From NCBI GenBank assembly GCA_022072205.1, contig JAJVID010000114.1, positions 18,212-58,991 of the forward strand: 40,780 nucleotides of DNA, in the 5' to 3' direction. The notes below the pieces were generated by a model. It ran no database searches and was not told where the DNA came from. It saw nothing but the letters and a program-made list of their open reading frames with translations. This stretch comes from Acidobacteriota bacterium (GTDB lineage: Bacteria; Acidobacteriota; Blastocatellia; RBC074). Positions within the stretch are counted from its first letter, which is position 1; each line of letters opens with the position of its first letter. Shown here in pieces: positions 16,655 through 24,970 of the stretch. Both the position numbers and the translations under genes were made by a program.

Positions 16655-17170
16655 TTACGGTTTATCAACCTGGGTTATAACTCTCCCTCCGAGTTTAGCC
16701 GTTGTATGTTCAGTCACGCTGGCCGCTGTTCCGAGGTTCGGTTCAGACAGCATCTTTGCAGTCTCTTCCGCCTGTGGCAGGCGCTGTTGCTGCTTCGGTT
16801 GAGTAGAGGCTGACTTCTCACGCTCTGATCTCAGATGAACCCAGAGCGGATACAGGACGACCGTGGCCAGAAACAGCAATATTCCGATGCCCGTGAATAT
16901 GTCTCCTTTCTCAATCATCACCTTGACTATGATGGCCCAGAGCATCAGGCCGCCGAATAAGCCTCCCAGCGCGAGAAGCGCGCGCGCAGCCCATTTTTCA
17001 AGCTTGCGCAGCCGGTCGTCGGAATGAGCCGGAGACGACTCTTCGGTTTGATCTTCCGAAATCGTTGTTTGCTCGGCGATCAATTTTGCGACCTTCTCCA
17101 GACCGAATCCGCAGGCGCGGCAGAATTTCTGTTCCGAAGGAGCTTTGGTTCCGCAATTCGGGCAATGCAT
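16655..17170 (-). CDS. Zinc-ribbon protein with two membrane segments
   Basis: 171 residues. The N-terminal zinc ribbon (MHCPNCGTKA, then FCRACGFGL) is followed by a charged linker and two membrane helices (ALLALGGLFGGLMLWAIIV and FTGIGILLFLATVVLYPLWV), then a Gln/Pro-rich tail. Similar zinc_ribbon_2 membrane proteins are common in Acidobacteriota and have no assigned role. GGAGG with a 5-base spacer selects ATG 17170; the in-frame ATG four codons earlier contains the ribosome site itself. Confidence 0.8.
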   Translation of the reverse strand: MHCPNCGTKAPSEQKFCRACGFGLEKVAKLIAEQTTISEDQTEESSPAHSDDRLRKLEKWAARALLALGGLFGGLMLWAIIVKVMIEKGDIFTGIGILLFLATVVLYPLWVHLRSEREKSASTQPKQQQRLPQAEETAKMLSEPNLGTAASVTEHTTAKLGGRVITQVDKP

Positions 17171-17327
17171 ATTGACCTCCATTGATTATCGTCGAATAGA
17201 AATACGCACGGATGGTAACTTGAGTTCAGACTCGGAGCCAGAATACTGTCACAGCTTTTGCGGACCTTTTCGCAAAAGAGAGTATCATTCAGCCATCAAT
17301 CAGGCGCGATTAGAGAGGAGACTCAGT

Positions 17328-18029
17328 GTGGCTCAGACAAAAAATGCGAAAGCTCTGCTGATCGCGTTCATCATTATCGTCATCGGCGTCGGCTTCCTTT
17401 TTCTCCCTGTTCGTCAATGGTTGCTGCAACTCCAGGGGCAGATTGAAAGCCTGGGAGCGATTGGCCCGGTCGTCTTCGCGCTCGCTTACGTCGTTCTGAC
17501 CGTGCTCCTCGTTCCGGGCAGCGCGTTGACGCTGGGAGCAGGAGCGATTTTCGGTTTGTGGCTGGGCGCGATCACGGTGATCGTCGGCGCGAATCTTGGC
17601 GCGCTCTGTTCGTTCCTGCTGGCGCGAACATTCCTGCGTGAGAAGGTCGTGCGATGGGCCGAGGCCAACCCGAAATTCGCCGCGCTGGATCGAGCCATCG
17701 GGCGCGAAGGTTTCAAGATGGTTCTGCTCACGCGGCTGAGTCCGGTCTTTCCGTTCACTCTGCTCAACTATTTTTTGGGGCTGACGAATGTGCGAACGGG
17801 CGCCTACGTCGCGGCGAATCTGATCGGGATGCTGCCGGGAACTTTTCTTTACGTTTATCTGGGCGCGGCTGCGCGCGAGGCATTGCACGGCGCGAGCGAT
17901 GCGACAGTGTTCAGACAGATTCTCAAATACGTCGGATTGTTGGCGACAATCGCGGTTGTCACGCTCGTCACGCGCGTGGCGAAGAAGGCTCTGGCGCAGG
18001 TCGAGCGGATGAGTTCGGAGGCGAAGTGA
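17328..18029 (+). CDS. TVP38/TMEM64 (DedA-like) membrane protein
   Basis: 233 residues with about six hydrophobic segments. The SNARE-associated/VTT domain shows VPGSALTLGAGAIFGLWLG, LGALCSFLLARTFLRE and LTRLSPVFPFTLLNYFLG. DedA/TMEM64 proteins work in membrane lipid scrambling or transport. AGAGGAG with a 7-base spacer defines GTG 17328. The stop overlaps the start of the downstream disulfide reductase by one base (TGATG), so the two are translationally coupled. TVP38 and this reductase type are also known as fused proteins, supporting a shared function. Confidence 0.88.
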   Translation: MAQTKNAKALLIAFIIIVIGVGFLFLPVRQWLLQLQGQIESLGAIGPVVFALAYVVLTVLLVPGSALTLGAGAIFGLWLGAITVIVGANLGALCSFLLARTFLREKVVRWAEANPKFAALDRAIGREGFKMVLLTRLSPVFPFTLLNYFLGLTNVRTGAYVAANLIGMLPGTFLYVYLGAAAREALHGASDATVFRQILKYVGLLATIAVVTLVTRVAKKALAQVERMSSEAK

Positions 18030-19576
18030 TGGATACGCCAACCGAAAAACACATCAGCGGCGATGAACATTTCCTGCTGGTTGACGATCAGTACGACCGG
18101 CAGGTGATCGAAAATTGTCACCCGCCGAATCACGTCAATCCGATTCCGACCGGCAAATACAATCTGGTTGCGATTGGCGCAGGCGCCGCCGGGTTGGTCA
18201 GCGCAGGGGGCGCAGGTGGCCTGGGCGCCAAAGCTGCGATCATCGAACGCGCGTTGATGGGCGGCGATTGTCTGAATGTCGGATGCGTGCCGTCGAAAGC
18301 CGTGATCCGCGCGGCGCGCGCCGTTTACGATTTGCGGATCGCGAAACAGTTCGGCGTTCATCTCGCGTCAGAGCCTGAGATCAATTTCGCCGAAGCGATG
18401 GAGCGAATGCGGCGGCTGCGCGCCAGAATCAGTCCGAACGATTCGGTCGCGCGATTCCAAAATGAATTCGGCGTGGATGTTTATCTCGGCGATGCGCGAT
18501 TCGTTGGCTCCGACGCGATTGAGGTTGACGGTAAGCGGTTGGAATTTGACCGCGCCGTAATCGCCACCGGCGGTCGCCCGGCTGAACTACCGATTCCGGG
18601 TTTGAAAGAGGCCGGTTATTTCACGAACGAAAACATCTTCAAGCTGACTGAATTGCCTCGGCGATTGGCCGTGATCGGTGGCGGCCCGATTGGCTGCGAA
18701 CTGGCGCAAGCGTTCGCGCGTTTTGGCAGCCGCGTCACGATCATCAACGATGTCGCGCAAATCCTGCCGCGCGAAGACGCTGACGCCGCTGCGATCATTC
18801 ATCGCCAGCTTGAACGCGAAGGACTGACGATCATCAACCAGACGAAGATCACGAGCGTTGAGCGGCGCGGTTCCAACAAAACGATTATCTACTTGCGCGG
18901 AGGCAAAGAGTCGCGGGTTGAATGCGACGCGATTCTGCTGGCTGCTGGCCGCGCGCCGAATATCGAAGGCCTGGGTTTAGAAGCCGCTGGCGTGAACTAT
19001 TCGCGCGACGGCGTGATCGTTGACGACCGCTTGCGCACGTCGAACCCGCGAATTTACGCGGCGGGCGATGTTTGCTCGAAATTCAAATTCACGCATGCGG
19101 CTGACGCGATGGCTCGCGCGGTCTTGCGCAACGCTCTGTTTTTCGGGCGCGCGAAGATGAGCGCGATGATCATGCCCTGGGTGACTTACACTGACCCGGA
19201 AGTCGCGCACACCGGATTTTACGAAGCGGACGCGCGCTCGGCGGACTTCGACGTGGCCACGATCACGGAGAGCTTTGAAGATGTTGATCGCGCGATTCTG
19301 GATGGCGAAGAAGAAGGCTTCGCGCGCGTCCATTACGACCGCAAGACAGGCAAAATTCTCGGTGGCGCAATCGTCGCGCGGCACGCGGGCGAAATGATCG
19401 GCGAGTTGACGCTGGCGATCACGAACGGATTGAAGATGGGCGCGCTGTCGGCGACAATCCATCCGTATCCGACACAGGCTGAAGTTCTGCGCAAGATCGG
19501 TGACGCTTACAATCGCGCGCGGTTGACGCCGACGTTGCGGAAAATTTTTCGGAAGTGGTTCGAGTGGCGCAGGTAA
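18029..19576 (+). CDS. FAD-dependent pyridine nucleotide-disulfide oxidoreductase (mercuric reductase-like)
   Basis: 515 residues. A 40-residue N-terminal extension precedes the FAD Rossmann motif AIGAGAAGL (48-56). The redox-active GGDCLNVGCVPSK (78-90) has catalytic cysteines C81 and C86. The NAD(P) motif is VIGGGPIGCE (about 216), followed by the FAD motif IYAAGDVC, and the C-terminal dimer motif is HPYPTQAE. It resembles mercuric reductase and dihydrolipoyl dehydrogenase, but no C-terminal vicinal Cys pair or HMA domain is seen, so mercury reduction is doubtful. GGAGG with 7 bases to ATG 18029 confirms the start. Coupling to TVP38 suggests membrane-associated redox chemistry. Confidence 0.88.
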   Translation: MDTPTEKHISGDEHFLLVDDQYDRQVIENCHPPNHVNPIPTGKYNLVAIGAGAAGLVSAGGAGGLGAKAAIIERALMGGDCLNVGCVPSKAVIRAARAVYDLRIAKQFGVHLASEPEINFAEAMERMRRLRARISPNDSVARFQNEFGVDVYLGDARFVGSDAIEVDGKRLEFDRAVIATGGRPAELPIPGLKEAGYFTNENIFKLTELPRRLAVIGGGPIGCELAQAFARFGSRVTIINDVAQILPREDADAAAIIHRQLEREGLTIINQTKITSVERRGSNKTIIYLRGGKESRVECDAILLAAGRAPNIEGLGLEAAGVNYSRDGVIVDDRLRTSNPRIYAAGDVCSKFKFTHAADAMARAVLRNALFFGRAKMSAMIMPWVTYTDPEVAHTGFYEADARSADFDVATITESFEDVDRAILDGEEEGFARVHYDRKTGKILGGAIVARHAGEMIGELTLAITNGLKMGALSATIHPYPTQAEVLRKIGDAYNRARLTPTLRKIFRKWFEWRR

Positions 19577-19591
19577 AGGAAGGAGAGAAAA

Positions 19592-20572
19592 ATGGCAAAC
19601 CCGATGGAGGTTCTTCTGCGCGACCAGTTGGTCGTCCGCCAGCAGAAGCTCGAAACAGCGCTGGTCAAATTAGGCGATTCCGCCAATCTGCGGCAGCTTT
19701 TACGGGAAGTTGACGCGGCGCTGGATCGCTTGAACAACGGCGTATATGGTTTGTGCGAAGTCTGCCACGATCCGGTTGAAACCGACCGGTTGCTGGCCGA
19801 CCCGTTGGAGCGATTCTGTATTGATCACCTGTCACCGCACGAGCAGCAGGCGCTGGAACGAGACCTGGCGATGGCCGCGCGGGTTCAGGCCGAATTGCTG
19901 CCGAAACCTGATTTTGTTTTTGGCGGCTGGCAGGTTGCGCGCCATTACGAAGCGGCTGGCGTGGTCAGCGGCGATTATTGCGACCTGATGACGGATGGCG
20001 ACGGCAACTTCTATTTCATACTGGGCGATGTTTCTGGCAAAGGTGTCGCGGCGGCGATGCTGATGACGCAATTGCACGCGATGTTCCGTTCGCTGATCTC
20101 GATCGGTCTTCCGCTCGAACAGTTGATTGAGCGGGCAAGCAGTCTCTTTTGCGAAAGCACGCTGTCCACGCATTACGCCACGCTGGTTTGCGGCAAAGGG
20201 AGTCGCGCAGGCGAAGTCGAGATTTGCAACGCCGGCCATCTGCCGGTTCTCTGGCTGCGCCGCGACAAAATCGAGAGCATCGAAGCTACCGGTCTTCCCA
20301 TCGGCGTTTTCTGCGAAGAGAAGTTTTCTTGTCGTAAAGCGCAACTGGCCCCCGGCGATTCGCTGCTTCTTTACACCGACGGCCTTTCCGAGGCGCGCAA
20401 CAGTTCGGACGAAGAATACGGGATCGAGCGTTTGGCGAAACTGGCGAGCGAGCGCCATTCGCTTCCGCCTCAATCGCTGCTCAGCGCCTGCCTGGAGGAC
20501 CTCAAGCGATTCAGCGCCGGAGCGCGACAGGGGGACGACCTGACCGTCATGTCTATTCGCTGGGCCGGGTAG
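19592..20572 (+). CDS. SpoIIE-type PP2C phosphatase with N-terminal DksA/TraR-like zinc finger
   Basis: 326 residues. Residues 1-80 carry a coiled coil and a zinc finger in the DksA/TraR style: [12 protein letters not shown], then RFCIDHL, giving C55, C58, C76 and H79 (CxxC-17-CxxH). The RsbU/SpoIIE phosphatase domain follows: RVQAELLP linker (97-104), [29 protein letters not shown] and DDLTVM, with the Asp residues that bind Mn/Mg. Such phosphatases dephosphorylate anti-sigma-factor antagonists. The finger probably senses metal or redox state, or docks to a partner; that is inference. It lies 15 bases after the reductase gene, so a shared operon is likely. Confidence 0.9.
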   Translation: MANPMEVLLRDQLVVRQQKLETALVKLGDSANLRQLLREVDAALDRLNNGVYGLCEVCHDPVETDRLLADPLERFCIDHLSPHEQQALERDLAMAARVQAELLPKPDFVFGGWQVARHYEAAGVVSGDYCDLMTDGDGNFYFILGDVSGKGVAAAMLMTQLHAMFRSLISIGLPLEQLIERASSLFCESTLSTHYATLVCGKGSRAGEVEICNAGHLPVLWLRRDKIESIEATGLPIGVFCEEKFSCRKAQLAPGDSLLLYTDGLSEARNSSDEEYGIERLAKLASERHSLPPQSLLSACLEDLKRFSAGARQGDDLTVMSIRWAG

Positions 20573-20623
20573 ACGGAGAAGTTGAAGCCAACAACTCTGA
20601 AACAAGCGGCAGACAAGCTTGTC

Positions 20624-20652
20624 TTGACAGCCTCAGAAGCATTCGTCACAAT
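20624..20652 (+). promoter_or_regulatory. Sigma70-type promoter of the lysine riboswitch/lysC operon
   Basis: A consensus TTGACA (20624-20629) and CACAAT (20647-20652) are separated by 17 bases. Transcription would start near 20659, 35 bases before the riboswitch P1 stem. Confidence 0.65.
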
Positions 20653-20693
20653 GCCGCATCATTTTTCAACGTATTGTTCTTTCGGTTTGTAAT

Positions 20694-20869
20694 CGAGTAG
20701 AGGCGCGGCTTTCAAAAGTAACTCGTCCGAGAGCGCGAAGGCTCAAAGAAGATGAGCGAAAGGGGCAAGCCGCCGAAGCCGGTGCGATGTTTCGCAATCG
20801 CGCTGGTTGGCTGTCAGGGCTAAATCCCTGAGGTTGTCACCGCACGCGCGGCGGTGAAGAGCTATCTCG
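20694..20869 (+). ncRNA. Lysine riboswitch (L box)
   Basis: The conserved core elements of the lysine aptamer occur in order: GTAGAGGCGCGGCTTTCAA then AAGTAA (5' P1/P2 side, loop-E-like), GCGAAAGGGGCAAGCCGCCG then AAGC (P3/P4 region), GGCTGTCAGGGC with TCCCTGAGGTTGTCACCG (P5), and GTGAAGAGCTATCTCG (3' P1). P1 can form from CGAG-TAG (20694-20700) with CTA-T-CTCG (20862-20869). A strong terminator lies 49 bases downstream, and lysC follows. Lysine binding would favour termination and turn off lysC-dapB-dapA. Confidence 0.95.
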
Positions 20870-20917
20870 GCGACGCGGTCATTTTCGTAGGCGCCCATTA
20901 TGGCGCGCGATCAGGAC

Positions 20918-20957
20918 AGGGTTAGCGAGCGATGGCTCGCTAACCCTTTTTCGTTTT
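20918..20957 (+). terminator. Riboswitch-controlled intrinsic terminator
   Basis: A perfect 13-bp stem (AGGGTTAGCGAGC / GCTCGCTAACCCT) with a GATG loop is followed by TTTTTCGTTTTT. It is the expression platform of the lysine riboswitch; an antiterminator would pair parts of its 5' arm with upstream sequence when lysine is absent. Confidence 0.9.
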
Positions 20958-20965
20958 TGGAACTC

Positions 20966-21039
20966 GGAACAGCGCCGCGCGCGTAAGCAAACGAGCCATT
21001 ATCCGCACAGCCGCTTGCTTACGCGCGCGGCGCTGTTCC
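20966..21039. repeat. Palindromic repeat, copy 2 (between riboswitch terminator and lysC)
   Basis: A perfect 25-bp stem: the left arm 20966-20990 begins GGAACAGCGCCGCGCGCGTA, the right arm is 21015-21039, with a 24-base loop. The core GCGCGTAAGCAA matches copy 1 (GCGCGTGAGCAA). It ends 22 bases before the lysC ATG, leaving only the ribosome binding site between. Confidence 0.82.
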
Positions 21040-21061
21040 CAAGGAGCAGGAAAGTAATCAG

Positions 21062-22462
21062 ATGATCGTAATGAAATTCGGCGGGACTTCGGTCGAGGAC
21101 GCAGTCGCAATCCGCCGCCTTGTATCAATCGTCCGCCGTCAATCGCATCGCCAACCTGTAGTCGTGGTTTCGGCGATGGGCAAGACCACAAACGGATTGC
21201 TGGAATGCGGGCGGATGGCCGCCGCAGGCGACATTCAATCGGCGCAAAACAGGCTGGATGAAATCGCCGCGCATCATTTCAAAACTGTTGATCAGCTTGC
21301 GCGGCCCGAGGAGATCGAATCGCTGCGCGAGGCTCTGGGCAAACGTTTCATCGCCATCCGCGCGACGCTCGAAGAGATCGACAAAAACGGACAGGTCACG
21401 CCTCGCCTGTCCGACGCGATTTCAGCGAATGGCGAATTGCTCTCATCGCTCGTCGTCGCGGCTGCATTCCGCGCCGACGGGATGAACGGCGTCTGGGTTG
21501 ACGTCCGTCCGATGATGCGAACCAACGACGATTTCACGCGCGCCGCAGTGCAATTCGATATCGCCAATCCGAAATTGAAAGAGGGCTTCACGGCGGCGCT
21601 TGCCGGAGGTGGTGCGCCTGTGACCCAAGGCTTCATCGGCTCAACTTCGGACGGCGTGACGACGACAATCGGAAGAGGGGGATCTGATTATTCAGCTTCG
21701 ATCATCGGCGCGGCCATTGACGCCGAAGAGATTCAAATCTGGACGGACGTTGACGGCATTATGACGACCGACCCGCGCATCGCGCCCGATGCGGCGAAAG
21801 TCAAAACCATCTCGTTCGCCGAGGCTTCGGAGCTTGCCTACTTCGGCGCGAAGGTGCTGCATCCGAGCACGCTGCTGCCCGCGATGGCGAAAGACATTCC
21901 GGCGCGCGTCTGCAATTCGCGGCGTCCTGAAGCCGATGGCACTGCGATTGTTCGCCACGCGCCGCCCTCGCGCGCGCTGGGCAAAGCTATCGCATTCAAA
22001 CGCGGCATCACTGTGATCAACGTGGCTTCGGCTCGAATGCTGATGGCTCACGGATTTTTGTCGCGTTTGTTTGCCGTCTTCGACAAACACGAAACCTCAA
22101 TTGACATGCTCGCCACCTCCGAAGTCAGCGTCTCGATGACGCTCGACGATACTCGCCATCTCGATGCGATAGTCGCCGATTTGCAGTCGCTCGGCGAAGT
22201 TTCGGTCGAACGCGATCAGGCGTTGATCTGTCTTGTCGGCGAAAATTTGAAGTTCACGCCGGGCGTCGCCGCGCGCATCTTTTCGAGCATCGAGCAGATC
22301 AACGTCTCGATGATTTCGCACGGCGCTTCGGCCATCAACGTCAGCTTCATTGTTGATGGCGCCGCCGTTGAAAACGCTGTCAGAGCGTTGCACCGCGAGT
22401 TTTTCAGCGAACTGGACGAGGAAACATTCGAGGCTCCTGCTTTGGCTCAGGCCGTAGGGTGA
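21062..22462 (+). CDS. lysC: Aspartate kinase (aspartokinase)
   Basis: 466 residues. It phosphorylates aspartate, the entry step to lysine, threonine and methionine. The kinase domain begins MIVMKFGGTSVEDA (KFGGTS motif) and has IGRGGSDYSASIIGAAI and IQIWTDVDGIMTTDPR. Two C-terminal ACT domains follow (about 310-460, VINVASARMLMAHGFLSRL and NVSMISHGASAINVSFIVDG), giving lysine/threonine feedback. It is monofunctional, with no homoserine dehydrogenase domain. It is the first gene of lysC-dapB-dapA behind the lysine riboswitch. The AGGA upstream of ATG 21062 is a modest ribosome site. Confidence 0.96.
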   Translation: MIVMKFGGTSVEDAVAIRRLVSIVRRQSHRQPVVVVSAMGKTTNGLLECGRMAAAGDIQSAQNRLDEIAAHHFKTVDQLARPEEIESLREALGKRFIAIRATLEEIDKNGQVTPRLSDAISANGELLSSLVVAAAFRADGMNGVWVDVRPMMRTNDDFTRAAVQFDIANPKLKEGFTAALAGGGAPVTQGFIGSTSDGVTTTIGRGGSDYSASIIGAAIDAEEIQIWTDVDGIMTTDPRIAPDAAKVKTISFAEASELAYFGAKVLHPSTLLPAMAKDIPARVCNSRRPEADGTAIVRHAPPSRALGKAIAFKRGITVINVASARMLMAHGFLSRLFAVFDKHETSIDMLATSEVSVSMTLDDTRHLDAIVADLQSLGEVSVERDQALICLVGENLKFTPGVAARIFSSIEQINVSMISHGASAINVSFIVDGAAVENAVRALHREFFSELDEETFEAPALAQAVG

Positions 22463-22472
22463 GGTGGAGGAA

Positions 22473-23162
22473 ATGAAAATCGCAATTGTCGGTTACGGCA
22501 AAATGGGAAAGATGATCGAGCGCGTCGCGGCCTCGCGCGGCCACGAAACCGTCGCGCGCTTCGATGTTGACAACAACCTGCGCGGCGAAGGCTTGATTGC
22601 CGAAAACCTGAAAGGCGTCGAAGTCGCCATCGAATTTTCGACGCCCGACTCGGCGCTCGGAAACATCAAGCGTCTGGCCGAGCTTCGCATCCCGACAGTC
22701 GTCGGCACAACCGGCTGGTACGAGCATCTCGACGAAGTGAAGCGAGCGGTCACCGAACACGCCGGCGCGCTCGTTTACGGCGCAAACTTTTCAATCGGCA
22801 TGAACCTGTTCTTCAAGATCGCGCGTGACGCGGCCGCGATGTTCGCGCGTTATGGCGAATACGATCCGTTTCTGGTCGAGGCGCATCACAAATTCAAAAA
22901 AGACGCGCCTTCGGGAACGGCTCTGGCGCTGGAACGCTTGATGCAGGAGAGTTACGGCGAACGCGCGCCGGAAGCCGTGGCGATTCGCGCCGGTCACATT
23001 CCCGGCACGCACGAAGTCGGATTCGACTCGGAAGCCGACACGATCACGCTGACGCACACGGCGCGCAACCGCGAAGGCTTCGCCGCTGGCGCAGTATTGG
23101 CGGCGGAAAAGATCATCGGCAAACAAGGCGTTTACGAATTCTCTGAACTGCTTTTTGAATAA
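22473..23162 (+). CDS. dapB: 4-hydroxy-tetrahydrodipicolinate reductase
   Basis: 229 residues, starting MKIAIVGYGKMGKMIERVA with the NAD(P)H-binding GxGxMG motif. The active-site signature is VEAHHKFKKDAPSGTALAL (about 136-154), where the His pair and Lys act in hydride transfer and acid catalysis. FSTPDSAL and VGTTGW also fit. It makes tetrahydrodipicolinate for lysine and peptidoglycan. The start at 22473 uses GAGGTG at 22461-22466, right at the end of lysC (10-base gap); an upstream GTG at 22464 overlaps that site. It is co-transcribed with lysC and dapA. Confidence 0.95.
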   Translation: MKIAIVGYGKMGKMIERVAASRGHETVARFDVDNNLRGEGLIAENLKGVEVAIEFSTPDSALGNIKRLAELRIPTVVGTTGWYEHLDEVKRAVTEHAGALVYGANFSIGMNLFFKIARDAAAMFARYGEYDPFLVEAHHKFKKDAPSGTALALERLMQESYGERAPEAVAIRAGHIPGTHEVGFDSEADTITLTHTARNREGFAAGAVLAAEKIIGKQGVYEFSELLFE

Positions 23163-23178
23163 TGAAAGGAAAGACACA

Positions 23179-24096
23179 ATGACAAATATTGATCGGTTGA
23201 GAGGCTGCGGGACGGCTATCGTCACGCCATTTCGGAAAGATGAATCAATTGACGAAGTGGCCTTCCGACGCCTGGTAAATTTCCAACTCGACAACGGCGT
23301 TGATTTCATCGTCGCCTGCGGCACCACCGGCGAGAGCGTGACGATGAGCGACGACGAACAGGCCCGTGTCGTCGAATTGACGATTGAAGAATCGAAAGGC
23401 CGCGCGCCCGTCGTCGCTGGCGCTGGCGGATACAACACACGCGAAGTGCTCGAGAAAGTTCGCCGCTACGAACATCTGGGCGCGGACGCGATCCTCTCGG
23501 TCACGCCATATTACAACAAACCGACGCAGGAAGGCCTGTACCAGCATTACCGCGCCATCGCCGACTCGACGAAGCTGCCGATCATTTTGTACAGCGTTCA
23601 GAGCCGCACGGCTTGCAACATCGAACCGGCGACCGTCGCGCGTCTGGCCGGGATCGAAAACATCGCCGGCATCAAAGAGGCTTCGGGAAACATCTCGCAG
23701 ATAGCCGAGATCGCGTCGTTGGTGGACGAGAGCTTCAAGATTTTCGCGGGCGACGACATGGTCGCGCTGCCGGTGGCGGCGCTCGGCGGAGTCGGCGTTG
23801 TCTCGGTGGCGTCGAACCTGCTGCCGCGACAAGTCAGCGATCTTTGTCACGCATCGGTCGAAGGCCGTCTGGATGAGGCGCGCCAGTTGAACCGCCAGCT
23901 CACGCCGGTCATCAAGGCGCTGTTCATCGAAAGCAATCCGATTCCGGTGAAAGCCGCGCTGGCGATGACGGGAATGATCGAGGAAATTTACCGCCTGCCG
24001 CTCACGCCGATGAATCCGTCGAATCGCGCGAAGCTTGAGCAGGTTTTGACCGAGGCTGGCGTGTTGACGCGGGCGTCGAAGCAGGCGACAAGCTGA
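23179..24096 (+). CDS. dapA: 4-hydroxy-tetrahydrodipicolinate synthase
   Basis: 305 residues. It condenses pyruvate with aspartate semialdehyde, a class I aldolase-type reaction. The (beta/alpha)8 barrel shows GTAIVTPFRKDESID, FIVACGTTGESVTMSD (TTGES binds pyruvate carboxylate), VTPYYNKPTQEGLYQHY (the conserved Tyr) and IAGIKEASGN with the Schiff-base Lys. AAGGA 8 bases upstream sets ATG 23179; the longer frame reaches back into dapB. It ends the riboswitch-controlled operon. The pathway order is inverted, because DapA acts before DapB. Confidence 0.95.
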   Translation: MTNIDRLRGCGTAIVTPFRKDESIDEVAFRRLVNFQLDNGVDFIVACGTTGESVTMSDDEQARVVELTIEESKGRAPVVAGAGGYNTREVLEKVRRYEHLGADAILSVTPYYNKPTQEGLYQHYRAIADSTKLPIILYSVQSRTACNIEPATVARLAGIENIAGIKEASGNISQIAEIASLVDESFKIFAGDDMVALPVAALGGVGVVSVASNLLPRQVSDLCHASVEGRLDEARQLNRQLTPVIKALFIESNPIPVKAALAMTGMIEEIYRLPLTPMNPSNRAKLEQVLTEAGVLTRASKQATS

Positions 24097-24166
24097 CCTC
24101 AGGCGAAAGCGATTGCGGCGACTTGCTGAGATGGCTATGATGGCCAGGTCGAAAGGAGCGCAAGCA

Positions 24167-24484
24167 ATGCAAATCGTCAACATCGCCGAATTGAAGAACA
24201 ACCTCTCTCATTACCTGCGCCAGGTGCGCCAGGGCAATGAAATCACGATCAAGGATCGCAACCGCATCATCGCGCGAATCGTGCCTGCCGCGCCCTCCGC
24301 CGATTACGACGAGGAGTTGCTGGAACTGGCGGCGCAGGGCAAGGTAAAGCTGCCTGAAATACCGCTGACAGATGAAGACTTGGCCAGAGAACTCAAACGC
24401 AAACTGCCGCGGCTGAAAAGCAAGGGCAAAAAGGCGGAAGAGGTCATGAAGCGGATATGGGAAGAAGAGCGGGGTGAATACTAA
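24167..24484 (+). CDS. Type II antitoxin, Phd/YefM (prevent-host-death) family
   Basis: 105 residues. The N-terminal MQIVNIAELKNNLSHYLRQV and GNEITIKDRNRIIARIVP match the Phd/YefM DNA-binding fold. The C-terminal half is highly charged and Lys/Glu-rich, fitting a flexible toxin-neutralising tail. AAAGGAG 8 bases upstream sets ATG 24167. Its stop overlaps the toxin start by one base (TAATG). The pair probably represses its own promoter, as is usual for this family. It lies 70 bases after dapA on the same strand with no obvious terminator between. Confidence 0.88.
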   Translation: MQIVNIAELKNNLSHYLRQVRQGNEITIKDRNRIIARIVPAAPSADYDEELLELAAQGKVKLPEIPLTDEDLARELKRKLPRLKSKGKKAEEVMKRIWEEERGEY

Positions 24485-24951
24485 TGCCGGCGTCTGCGAG
24501 AAAGAAAACTGCCGCCAACTCCCAGCCGGCTTTCTGGGACGCGAGCGCAATAGTGCCTTTATGTTGTCAGCAACCGCAGACCAAAGCCGCGCGCCAGACG
24601 CGCCGACTCTTCCCGCGAATTGTCGTATGGTGGGCGACCAGCGTCGAATGCAATTCGGCGCTTCGACGGTTGGAACGTAATCAGGAACTGACGGTGCGCG
24701 AAACGCAATCAGGTATTCAGGAATTGGATAGACTTCGCCTGCGCTGGACGGAGGTTGCGCCTCTTCAAGAGGCGCGATCACTGGCCGAGCGACTGCTCGG
24801 AGCCTATCCTCTGCGCGCCGCCGATGCCTTGCAACTCGCTGCGGCGCTGACCTGGTGCAATCGCTATCCGCGCGGCAAGACATTCATCAGCGGCGATGAC
24901 AGATTGCTCGAAGCGGCGGAAAAAGAGGGCTTCGACATAATCAAGGTTTAA
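24484..24951 (+). CDS. PIN-domain ribonuclease toxin (VapC-like)
   Basis: 155 residues. PIN-fold acidic residues are visible: FWDASAIVPL (first Asp), SVECNSALRRLE (Glu), PLRAADALQLAAAL (Asp) and FISGDDRLLEAAEKEGF (last Asp pair). Such proteins cleave tRNA or rRNA and are blocked by the cognate antitoxin, here the Phd/YefM-like protein encoded just upstream with a one-base overlap. The N-terminus carries about 15 extra basic residues before the first beta strand. It is convergent with the thiolase gene. Confidence 0.87.
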   Translation: MPASARKKTAANSQPAFWDASAIVPLCCQQPQTKAARQTRRLFPRIVVWWATSVECNSALRRLERNQELTVRETQSGIQELDRLRLRWTEVAPLQEARSLAERLLGAYPLRAADALQLAAALTWCNRYPRGKTFISGDDRLLEAAEKEGFDIIKV

Positions 24952-24970
24952 AACTCGCTTGCCTCAACGA

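Noticed and set aside
17654..18028. 125-codon extension of the FAD reductase
   Set aside because: Out-of-frame shadow of the TVP38 gene; GGAGG and ATG at 18029 mark the true start.
18029..19576. True mercuric reductase (merA)
   Set aside because: No HMA domain, no C-terminal Cys pair and no mer genes nearby.
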